The translations under genes and the position numbers were made by a program. A DNA stretch of 64,000 nt from Pseudomonas sp. P5_109 (GTDB taxonomy: Bacteria; Pseudomonadota; Gammaproteobacteria; Pseudomonadales; Pseudomonadaceae): the NCBI RefSeq assembly GCF_034009455.1, contig NZ_CP125380.1, forward strand, positions 4,663,501 through 4,727,500. Direction: 5' to 3'. Position 1 is the stretch's first letter. Each line of letters opens with the position of its first letter. This document shows, piece by piece, positions 11,083 through 19,300 of the stretch. The notes under the pieces are model-generated. The model made no database searches, was not told the origin of the DNA, and saw nothing but the letters and a program-made list of their open reading frames with translations.

Positions 11083-11103
11083 GGACCGTGGAGACGGACG
11101 AAT

Positions 11104-11916
11104 ATGAGCGACTTCAACACCCTCGAACTGCTGACCGACCCCCGCAGTTTTGCCACGCTGTGGCTCAGCCGTGAAGAAAAGAACAACGCCTTCAATGCCG
11201 AAATGATCCGCGAGCTGATCCTTGCCCTCGACAAAGTCGCGAGCGATGCCAGCCTGCGATTTCTGATCGTGCGCGGCCGTGGCAAACATTTCAGCGCCGG
11301 CGCCGACCTGGCCTGGATGCAGCAATCGGCCGAACTCGATTACGCCACCAACCTCGATGACGCCCGGGAACTGGCGGAGTTGATGTACAACCTGGCCAAG
11401 CTCAAAGTCCCGACCCTGGCCGTGGTGCAAGGCGCGGCCTTTGGCGGTGCGCTGGGCCTGATCAGTTGCTGCGACATGGCCATCGGTGCCGATGACGCGC
11501 AGTTCTGCCTGTCGGAAGTGCGCATCGGCCTGGCGCCGGCGGTGATCAGCCCGTTCGTGGTGCAAGCCATTGGCGAGCGCGCCACCCGTCGTTATGCCCT
11601 GACCGCTGAGCGCTTTGGCGGGCAGCGGGCACGGGAGCTGGGTCTGTTGTCGGAGAGTTACCCGATTGCCGAGCTGGAGCAAAAAATCGAGCAATGGATC
11701 GACAATCTGTTGCTCAACAGCCCCGCCGCCATGCGCGCCAGCAAGGACTTGCTGCGTGAAGTCGGCGATGGCTCGCTGAACCCGGCACTGCGCCGCTACA
11801 CCGAAAACGCCATCGCCCGCATCCGCGTCAGCCCTGAAGGCCAGGAAGGCTTGCGTGCCTTCCTGCAAAAACGTCCAGCAAGCTGGCAAGCACAAACCAC
11901 CAAGGAGCCCCGTTGA
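11104..11916 (+). CDS. liuC: Methylglutaconyl-CoA hydratase
   Basis: 270 residues of the enoyl-CoA hydratase/isomerase (crotonase) family. It hydrates 3-methylglutaconyl-CoA to HMG-CoA, the substrate of LiuE. The oxyanion-hole motifs HFSAGADLAWM and GAAFGGALGLISCCD are present, the catalytic-glutamate region (FCLSEVRIGLAPAVISP) follows, and the C-terminal helices are complete. ATG 11104 follows a GGAGA ribosome binding site. Its stop overlaps the liuD ATG by one base, indicating translational coupling. Confidence 0.95.
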   Translation: MSDFNTLELLTDPRSFATLWLSREEKNNAFNAEMIRELILALDKVASDASLRFLIVRGRGKHFSAGADLAWMQQSAELDYATNLDDARELAELMYNLAKLKVPTLAVVQGAAFGGALGLISCCDMAIGADDAQFCLSEVRIGLAPAVISPFVVQAIGERATRRYALTAERFGGQRARELGLLSESYPIAELEQKIEQWIDNLLLNSPAAMRASKDLLREVGDGSLNPALRRYTENAIARIRVSPEGQEGLRAFLQKRPASWQAQTTKEPR

Positions 11917-13871
11917 TGAGCGCACCTGTCCTCACCACCCTGCTGGTGGCCAACCGTGGCGAAATCGCTTGCCGGGTCATGCGTACCGCCAAGGCGCTGG
12001 GCCTGACTACCGTGGCCGTGCACAGCGCCACCGACCGTGACGCCCGGCACAGCCGTGAAGCCGACATTCGTGTTGACCTGGGCGGCAGCAAAGCCGCCGA
12101 CAGCTATCTGCAGATCGACAAACTGATCGCCGCCGCCAAGGCCAGCGGTGCCCAGGCGATCCATCCAGGTTATGGCTTTCTGTCCGAGAACGCCGGGTTC
12201 GCCCGCGCCATCGAAAACGCCGGCCTGATTTTCCTCGGCCCGCCCGCCTCGGCCATCGACGCCATGGGCAGCAAGTCTGCCGCCAAGGCCTTGATGGAAA
12301 CCGCCGGCGTGCCGTTGGTGCCCGGTTATCACGGCGAAGCCCAGGACCTGGAAACCTTCCGCGCCGCCTGCGAACGCATCGGCTACCCGGTACTGCTCAA
12401 AGCCACGGCCGGTGGCGGCGGCAAAGGCATGAAAGTGGTCGAGGACGTCAGCCAACTGGCCGAAGCCCTGGCCTCGGCACAGCGCGAGGCGCAGTCGTCG
12501 TTCGGCGATTCGCGGATGCTGGTGGAGAAGTACCTGCTCAAGCCACGTCACGTGGAAATCCAGGTGTTCGCCGACCAGCACGGCAACTGCCTGTACCTCA
12601 ACGAACGTGACTGCTCGATTCAGCGCCGCCACCAGAAAGTCGTCGAAGAAGCCCCGGCGCCGGGCCTGAGCCCGGAACTGCGGCGCGCCATGGGCGAAGC
12701 CGCCGTGCGCTCGGCCCAGGCCATTGGCTATGTCGGTGCCGGCACCGTGGAGTTTTTGCTGGATGCGCGCGGCGAGTTCTTCTTCATGGAGATGAACACC
12801 CGCCTGCAAGTGGAACACCCGGTCACCGAAGCCATCACCGGCCTCGACCTGGTGGCCTGGCAGATTCGCGTGGCACGCGGCGAAGCCTTGCCGATGACCC
12901 AGGATCAGGTGCCGCTGGTAGGGCATGCGATCGAAGTGCGGCTATATGCCGAAGACCCGGGCAATGATTTCCTGCCGGCGACCGGTCGTCTGGAACTGTA
13001 TCGCGAATCCGCCCAGGGATCGGGGCGTCGAGTGGACAGCGGCGTTGAAGAAGGCGATGAGATTTCGCCATTCTACGACCCGATGCTCGGCAAGTTGATT
13101 GCCTGGGGCGTGGACCGTGAACAGGCGCGCTTGCGCCTGCTGAGCATGCTCGACGAATTCGCCATCGGCGGGCTGAAGACCAACATCAATTTCCTGCGGC
13201 GCATTATCGGTCATCCGGCGTTCGCCGCTGCCGAACTCGATACCGGCTTCATTCCGCGCTATCAGGAGCAGTTGCTGCCGGCGCCAGCGGAACTCAGCGA
13301 TGATTTCTGGCAAGCCGCCGCCCAGGCGTTTACCCAAAGCCAGCCCCATGCAATCCGCACCGATGACCCGAGTTCGCCGTGGGCGGCACCGAACGGGCTG
13401 CGTGCAGGTTTGCCGAGAGAAATCACCCTTCACTTGAGTTGTGAAGGCCAGGACCGTGCGCTGACGCTGGGCGACATCGATGCCCACAGCGCACGGCTCA
13501 AGGGCGAGCACCTGCTGACCGAACACGACGGTGTGCGCCGTCAACACCGGGCCATACGCCGTGGCGAACATGTGTATCTGCAGTGGGATGGCGAATTGCG
13601 CCGTATCGAGTCCTACGACCCGATCAGCGCCGTCGAGGCCAGCCACAGCCATCAGGGCGGGCTCACCGCACCGATGAACGGCAGCATCGTGCGCGTCTTG
13701 GTGGAGGCCGGGCAAGCCGTCGAGGCCGGGGCGCAATTGGTGGTACTGGAAGCGATGAAGATGGAGCACAGCATTCGCGCGCCCCATGCCGGGGTGATCA
13801 AGGCGCTGTACTGCCAGGAAGGCGAGATGGTCAGCGAAGGCAGTGCGCTGGTCGAACTGGAAGAAGCGTGA
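11916..13871 (+). CDS. liuD: Methylcrotonyl-CoA carboxylase alpha (biotin) subunit
   Basis: 651 residues. An N-terminal biotin carboxylase (about 1-450) carries LVANRGEIACRVMRTAK, the glycine-rich ATP loop ATAGGGGKGMK and FFFMEMNTRLQVEHPVTE. A linker follows, then a C-terminal biotinyl domain with the attachment motif EAMKMEHS near residue 615. It carboxylates its own biotin with ATP and bicarbonate and hands CO2 to LiuB. The start is ATG 11916 with AAGGAG upstream (11902-11907), overlapping the liuC stop. It is the last gene of the operon, followed by a strong hairpin. Confidence 0.96.
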   Translation: MSAPVLTTLLVANRGEIACRVMRTAKALGLTTVAVHSATDRDARHSREADIRVDLGGSKAADSYLQIDKLIAAAKASGAQAIHPGYGFLSENAGFARAIENAGLIFLGPPASAIDAMGSKSAAKALMETAGVPLVPGYHGEAQDLETFRAACERIGYPVLLKATAGGGGKGMKVVEDVSQLAEALASAQREAQSSFGDSRMLVEKYLLKPRHVEIQVFADQHGNCLYLNERDCSIQRRHQKVVEEAPAPGLSPELRRAMGEAAVRSAQAIGYVGAGTVEFLLDARGEFFFMEMNTRLQVEHPVTEAITGLDLVAWQIRVARGEALPMTQDQVPLVGHAIEVRLYAEDPGNDFLPATGRLELYRESAQGSGRRVDSGVEEGDEISPFYDPMLGKLIAWGVDREQARLRLLSMLDEFAIGGLKTNINFLRRIIGHPAFAAAELDTGFIPRYQEQLLPAPAELSDDFWQAAAQAFTQSQPHAIRTDDPSSPWAAPNGLRAGLPREITLHLSCEGQDRALTLGDIDAHSARLKGEHLLTEHDGVRRQHRAIRRGEHVYLQWDGELRRIESYDPISAVEASHSHQGGLTAPMNGSIVRVLVEAGQAVEAGAQLVVLEAMKMEHSIRAPHAGVIKALYCQEGEMVSEGSALVELEEA

Positions 13872-13876
13872 AGTGA

Positions 13877-13908
13877 AGATCGGTCCTACGCATCGCGAGG
13901 ACCGATCT
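13877..13908. terminator. Hairpin between liuD and the convergent repressor gene
   Basis: A perfect 11-bp inverted repeat (AGATCGGTCCT / AGGACCGATCT, 10-nt loop) fills the 39-bp gap between two convergent genes. There is no T-run, but its placement argues for bidirectional termination. Confidence 0.7.
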
Positions 13909-13910
13909 GA

Positions 13911-14558
13911 TCAGAACCTGGCTGTTGCCTGAACCACTACGCCGATGATTCGACATTCTTCGGCGTACAAGGCTTTCGGATACGTCGGATTGAGCGGGAC
14001 CAGATAACGCTGCCCGCCCTCTTCGATCAACTTGCGAAAAGTCGCTTCGGCGCTGTCCGGCCACTGGGCAATGACCAGTTTGCCAGGCACCGCGTCCACC
14101 GCCGGGTCCACCAGGATCAACATGCCTTCCGGGATGCTGATGCCATTGGGTGCGGTCATCGCATCGCCCACCACCCTCAACCAGAATGCCTGGCCCCGGG
14201 CGTGGTAGTCGGACACTTCAGAGCGCTCTTTTGCGTATACCGCAACCTCGCCGTCGCGCACTTCGGCAGGTTCGCGCCAGTCACTGATCGGGTAGCGGAA
14301 GTACGGGTTGTACTTCTGTGTCAGAGAGATTTCGTCGTCCACTGATGCCTGCGGCTCGCGGATCACCAGCGCCACTTCGAGAAACTCAAGACCCAGCGCC
14401 CGCAGTACACGGTTCATGTCTTCGATGCCGGGTTCACGACGTTTGTTGAGCCAGTGGCCAATGCCGCCCTGGGACATCCCGAGGCGCTCGGCGAGTATCT
14501 CTTGAGTGATCTTGAGCTCACTCATCTTGGCCTTGACCAATTCAATCCATTTATCCAT
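13911..14558 (-). CDS. S24/LexA-like repressor lacking the catalytic serine
   Basis: 215 residues. An XRE-type HTH (about 1-65; LKITQEILAERLGMSQGGIG) is joined to a C-terminal S24/UmuD-like domain (about 95-215). In prophage and pyocin repressors of this type the serine motif is GDSM and the lysine motif reads roughly EATFKQL. Here the sequence reads VVGDAMTAPNG (GCG alanine codon, near 14165) and EATFRKL, so both dyad residues look replaced. Self-cleavage after DNA damage is therefore unlikely. The start at 14558 (MDKWIELVK) is preferred to an upstream in-frame ATG at 14600 because the HTH follows directly. It is divergent from the small gene at 14688, its likely target along with itself. 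Confidence 0.88.
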   Translation of the reverse strand: MDKWIELVKAKMSELKITQEILAERLGMSQGGIGHWLNKRREPGIEDMNRVLRALGLEFLEVALVIREPQASVDDEISLTQKYNPYFRYPISDWREPAEVRDGEVAVYAKERSEVSDYHARGQAFWLRVVGDAMTAPNGISIPEGMLILVDPAVDAVPGKLVIAQWPDSAEATFRKLIEEGGQRYLVPLNPTYPKALYAEECRIIGVVVQATARF

Positions 14559-14595
14559 GTGCGGCACGATACGTGGGGGACTCCGGCCATCAAAA

Positions 14596-14641
14596 CACAA
14601 ATTGTAGTATTTAAATTATGGTCACAAATACAGTTCGTATT
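14596..14641. promoter_or_regulatory. AT-rich putative operator between repressor and DUF6124 gene
   Basis: An AT-rich stretch in the divergent intergenic region contains imperfect inverted repeats such as AATAC-agttc-GTATT (14627-14641) and an AATT...AATT dyad. Suggested as a repressor site by position only. Confidence 0.35.
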
Positions 14642-14687
14642 AGGATCGATTCACGGATCTGAATCTAACACGGAGCTTGCCATCGCC

Positions 14688-15029
14688 ATGAACCCACCCG
14701 CCAATGACCTGCCGGACATGCAAGTCGATACGACCCTCACCTCCTCCCTGGACTCAGCGGCGGCACAACGCGCGCTGGACTATTACTTGAAACCTGCTGT
14801 TTCGGAGGAGTTGGCCGAGCCGCGTTTTTTTGATGTTAACCGCAATATCAGCGGCGAAGAGGCACTGGTCCATGCTTTGGACCTGTTGCGCTGTGCCGCC
14901 GCCACCGCGTACGAGTCAGCCAGTCACCTGCAAGGCGCAAACCGCGACCTGGCGTTTTCGACGGTGCACATGATCGACATGGCCAAGGCGATGGTTGATC
15001 GATCACTGGAGAAGTATGAAAACGCTTGA
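14688..15029 (+). CDS. Small DUF6124-like protein
   Basis: 113 residues, acidic and mostly helical, without signal peptide or membrane segment. A Pseudomonas-restricted family of such proteins (DUF6124-like: ...ALDYYLKP..., EEALVHALDLLRCAAATAYE, late M-x-D-x-AK) has no assigned function. It starts at ATG 14688, after ACGGAG. The in-frame extension back to 14454 runs antisense into the repressor gene and is rejected. The divergent S24-type repressor suggests its expression is switched off by that protein. Confidence 0.8.
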   Translation: MNPPANDLPDMQVDTTLTSSLDSAAAQRALDYYLKPAVSEELAEPRFFDVNRNISGEEALVHALDLLRCAAATAYESASHLQGANRDLAFSTVHMIDMAKAMVDRSLEKYENA

Positions 15030-15083
15030 GAAGGTAAATCGAGAGGGAAAGAAAGAATTTTCCTATCGCGCAGGTAAAAACGT

Positions 15084-15114
15084 TTGACTTGCAAACGAGA
15101 ATGATTATTATTGC
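15084..15114 (+). promoter_or_regulatory. Fur-box promoter of the PrrF-type sRNA
   Basis: -35 TTGACT (15084-15089), 16-bp spacer and -10 TATTAT (15106-15111). A Fur box (GAGAATGATTATTATTGC, 15097-15114) overlaps the -10. Iron-loaded Fur would therefore block the promoter, and iron starvation would release it. Confidence 0.88.
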
Positions 15115-15117
15115 ATC

Positions 15118-15230
15118 AACTGGTCGCGAGATCAGTCGATGGACCAGGTGACCTTAGGTCGGTCTCCTGGACTATCTCCTCATCAGGCTAATCACGGTTT
15201 TTGACCCGGCTTTTTGCCGGGTCTTTTTTT
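15118..15230 (+). ncRNA. prrF: PrrF-family iron-responsive sRNA
   Basis: About 113 nt. The 5' end aactggtcgcgagatcag, the conserved core ctcctcatcaggctaatcac and the terminator all match the remembered PrrF1/PrrF2 sequence and length (about 116 nt). PrrF RNAs are the Pseudomonas functional counterparts of RyhB: with Hfq they repress mRNAs of iron-containing proteins during iron starvation. The variable middle (15139-15173) forms its own stem. Pseudomonads carry two prrF copies; which one this is cannot be told. Confidence 0.93.
15202..15230 (+). terminator. Terminator of the PrrF sRNA
   Basis: GACCCGGC-ttttt-GCCGGGTC followed by an uninterrupted run of seven or more T. Textbook intrinsic terminator. 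Bases 15231-15369, between it and the methyltransferase gene, hold nothing recognisable. Confidence 0.93.
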
Positions 15231-15369
15231 GTCCGCCGCATTTCGCATTTGCCATAAGGCATCAATTGCACGGCGCTTTGGTGATTAGACAAGCCATCCC
15301 GATGCGTCCCCCGCAATATCTGCTGAGAGAAGACGAGCCCTGCATGCCGGGCCCGCTAGTGAGCATGGC

Positions 15370-15972
15370 TTAGGCAGGGAAATGCTGGTTGGCGATCGCC
15401 ACCACTTCCTGCTCGGAGATTGGCGCAAGTGCCGCCACCGCCCACAGGTCATAGGCCGGATGGGCGCGCTGGATCGGCAGCACCATGTCAAAGCCGGCCG
15501 CTTGCAGGGAGCCGGTCAGGACCTTCTTGGTGAAACCGCAACGGTGCGCCATGAACACGTTGCCGTTGGCCATGGCCGGGCGATGGCCGTAGAGGATGTC
15601 GATGGGCGCGATCGGGCCGGCCGGTGAAAGGTAGGCCTCCTCGGTCAGCTTGTCTTCGGCCACCAGAGCGCACACCGATTGCAGGTCCGGGCAAGTGATG
15701 ATCACGAAGCCGCCAGGCTTGAGAACTCGTTTGAACTCCGCCAGGGCTACCGGCACTTCATGGGGATAGAGATGCTCGATGTTGTGGCTGGAGAACAGCG
15801 CATCCACCGAAGCGTCCTTGACCTGGGACATATCGGTCATGGTGCCGACGATGTCCGGATTGACACTCTCATCGATATCGAAGCGCAGCTCCTGCCATTG
15901 CTCCGAGGCGAAGCCCTTGGTCGTGCTGTTCTTGCTCTTTGGACCGCAACCTACATGGAGGAAGGTTTTCAC
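15370..15972 (-). CDS. SAM-dependent methyltransferase (class I)
   Basis: 200 residues. The SAM-binding motif I is LHVGCGP at the very N-terminus; an acidic loop RFDID follows, then the post-II motif SSHNIEHLYPHEV and the family hallmark RVLKPGGFVIITCPD. Such short methyltransferases are common in surface-glycan and cell-envelope gene sets. It is transcribed away from the giant repeat gene, sharing a 398-bp upstream region. It may methylate a sugar or the exported protein of this locus, but that is context inference only. Confidence 0.85.
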   Translation of the reverse strand: MKTFLHVGCGPKSKNSTTKGFASEQWQELRFDIDESVNPDIVGTMTDMSQVKDASVDALFSSHNIEHLYPHEVPVALAEFKRVLKPGGFVIITCPDLQSVCALVAEDKLTEEAYLSPAGPIAPIDILYGHRPAMANGNVFMAHRCGFTKKVLTGSLQAAGFDMVLPIQRAHPAYDLWAVAALAPISEQEVVAIANQHFPA

Positions 15973-16370
15973 AATCAGTTACTCGATCAAGGCCCTTGCC
16001 GGATGGCAAAAGGGGAAATGGGGGCGTGTTCCGCTGGCCAATGCCTGCCAACGGACGCCCGCGCACACTAGGGGAAGTGCTGGGCAAGGGTCAAGGTCAT
16101 GGCAGCACAACGGAGTGCCGTTTGGTCAGCTCGCAACGAATGGCGTGAACCCACGATAGTGGCCATATAGCATCAAATCATTACTATTCAAGCCTATAAA
16201 GCGAAGTATTTTTATAACTAAAAGTTTAAAAAAGGCAAAAAGCCACCAAAAAGATTCTTAATGTTTTCACTGAATGTGTCGCTAATGACACGAGGGCTAC
16301 CAAATTTTCGCCCAAGGCTACGGCGACAACGCTGGCAGCGCCGTAAATGACCCCTAAACAGGATGCGTTC
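15973..16370. other. AT-rich divergent intergenic region
   Basis: 398 bp without a gene between the methyltransferase and the giant repeat gene. Bases 16160-16300 are markedly AT-rich (aagtatttttataactaaaa), unlike the flanks, and probably hold promoters for both. A small stem GTGTC-gctaat-GACAC lies at about 16274-16289. No operator was recognised. Confidence 0.6.
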
Positions 16371-19300
16371 ATGAGCTTTATTTCTTCGTTGACCCCAGCG
16401 CAAGTCGCTGCCCTGAGTACAACCACCATTGCTGGGCTTGCGACCCAGGATATTGCCGCCTTGAGCACCGCTCAGATCGCCCAGATGACCACTGCGCAGA
16501 TCGCGGTCATCACCACACCGAACATTGTCGTGCTTTCGGCCGTGCAGGTACCGGCACTGACCACCGCGCAGGTCGTAGCTCTGACCACCGCTCAGGTCAC
16601 TGCACTGAAAACCACGCAGATCGCTGCGCTGACGACTACGCAAGTCGCTGCCTTCGAAACGACGGATATCGCTGCGCTGCCCGTTGCCTCACTCGCCAGC
16701 CTGACCACCGCCCAGACCGCAGCGCTGACCACCGCACAGGTCGTGGCCCTCACCACCGCCCAGGTGGCCGCGCTGAAAACCACGCAAGTCGCAGCGCTAA
16801 CCACCACGCAAGTGGCGGCCATGCAGGCCGTCGATGTCGCCGCGCTGACCACCGCCAGCGTCGTGGCCCTGACCACCGCTCAGGTCGCCGCACTGACCAC
16901 TGCCCAGGTCGCCGCACTGACCCCGGCCCAGATCGGTGCTCTGGAAACCGCCGACGTGGCCGCCTTGACCACGGCTCAGGTAGTGGCCCTGACCACCGCC
17001 CAGGTCGCCGCGCTGAAAACCACCCAGCTCGCTGCCCTGACCACCACCCAGGTGGCGGCCATCGAAACCGCTGACATCGCTGCCTTGCCAGTGGCCAGCA
17101 TCGCCGCGCTGACCACCGCGCAGACCGCTGCACTGACCACCGCCCAGATCGTGGCCCTCACCACCGCCCAGGTGGCCGCGCTGAAACCGGCCCAAGTGGC
17201 TGCAATGACAACCACACAAGTGGCGGCCATGCAGGCCGCCGATGTCGCCGCACTGACCAGCGCTGACGTCGTCGCCCTGACCACTGCCCAAGTCGCGGCA
17301 TTGACCACGGCACAAGTGGCGGCTCTGAAGCCGACCCAGATCAGTGCCATGGAAACCGCCGACGTGGCCGCCTTGACCACGGCTCAAGTAGTGGCCCTGA
17401 CCACCGCCCAAGTGGCGGCACTGACCACTGCGCAAGTGGCGGCCTTGACCACCACGCAAGTGGCGGCCATCGAAACCGCTGACATTGCTGCCTTGCCAGC
17501 GACCAGCATCGCCGCCCTGACCACCGCGCAGGCCGCTGCCCTGACCACCGCCCAGATCGTGGCCCTCACCACCGCCCAGGTGGCCGCGCTGAAACCGGCG
17601 CAAGTGGCTGCACTGACCACCACGCAAGTGGCGGCCATGGAAACTGCCGATGTCGCCGCGCTGACCACCGCCAGCGTCGTCGCCCTGACCACCGCTCAAG
17701 TCGCGGCACTGACCACGGCACAAGTGGCGGCACTGAAACCGACCCAGATCAGTGCCATGGAAACCGCCGACGTGGCCGCCTTGACCACCGCCCAGGTGGT
17801 GGCACTGACCACCGCTCAAGTGGCCGCCCTGACCACCGCGCAAGTGGCAGCCCTGACCACCACGCAAGTGGCGGCCATGGAAACCGCTGATATCGGTGCA
17901 TTGACCACCGCTGGTGTCGTCGCCTTGACCACTGCTCAAGTCGCGGCACTGACCACCGCACAAGTGGCGGCACTGAAACTGCCCCAGATCAGCGCCCTGC
18001 AGACTGTCGATGTCGCGGCGCTGACCACCTCCCAGGTCGTGGCCCTGACCACCGCTCAGGTGGCGGCACTGACCACCGCGCAAGTGGCTGCTTTAACCAC
18101 CACGCAAGTCGCGGCCATGGAAACTGCCGATGTTGGCGCGCTGACTTCCGCTCAGCTGGTAGCCTTGACCACTGCCCAGGTCGCGGCACTGACCACGGCA
18201 CAAGTGGCGGCTCTGAAGCCGACCCAGATCAGCGCCCTGCAGACCGTCGACGTCGCGGCGCTGACCACCGCCCAGGTCGTGGCCCTGACCACCGCCCAGG
18301 TGGCTGCACTGACCACCGCGCAAGTGGCTGCCTTGACCACCACGCAAGTGGCGGCCATCGAAACCGCTGACATCGCCGCCTTGCCAGTGGCCAGCGTCGC
18401 CGCGCTGACCACCGCGCAAGCCGCTGCCCTGACCACCGCCCAGGTCGTGGCCCTCACCACCGCCCAGGTGGCCGCGCTGAAACCGGCCCAGGTCGCTGCA
18501 CTGTCCACCACGCAAGTGGCGGCCATGCAGGCCGCCGATGTCGCCGCACTGACCACCGCCAGCGTCGTGGCCCTGACCACCGCCCAGGTCGCGGCGCTCA
18601 CCACCGCCCAGGTCGCGGCACTGACTCCGGTTCAAATCGCGGCTCTGGAAACCGCTGACGTAGCGGCATTGACTACCGCTCAGGTGGTGGCGTTGACCAC
18701 CGCTCAGGTGGCTGCCCTGACCACCGCGCAAGTGGCTGCCTTGACCACCACGCAAGTGGTGGCCATCGAAACCGCTGATATCGGTGCATTGACCACTGCT
18801 GGTGTCGTCGCCTTGACCACGGCCCAGGTCGCGGCACTGACTACCGCCCAGGTCGCGGCTCTGAAACCGACCCAGATCAGTGCCATGCAGACTGTCGATG
18901 TCGCGGCGCTGACCACCGCCCAGATCGTGGCCCTGACCACCGCCCAGGTGGCGGCACTGACCACCGCGCAAGTGGCGGCCTTGACCACCACGCAAGTGGC
19001 GGCCATCGAAACCGCTGACATCGCTGCCTTGCCAGCGGCTAGCGTCGCCGCGCTGACCACCGCGCAGACCGCGGCCCTGACCACCGCCCAGGTCGTGGCC
19101 CTCTCCACCGCCCAGGTGGCAGCGCTGAAACCGGCCCAGGTGGCTGCACTGACCACCACGCAAGTGGCGGCCATGGAAACTGCCGATGTCGGCGCCCTGA
19201 CTTCTGCCCAACTGGTGGCCTTGACCACTGCACAGGTCGCGGCACTGACCACGGCACAAGTGGCGGCTCTGAAACCGACCCAGATCAGCGCCCTGGAAAC

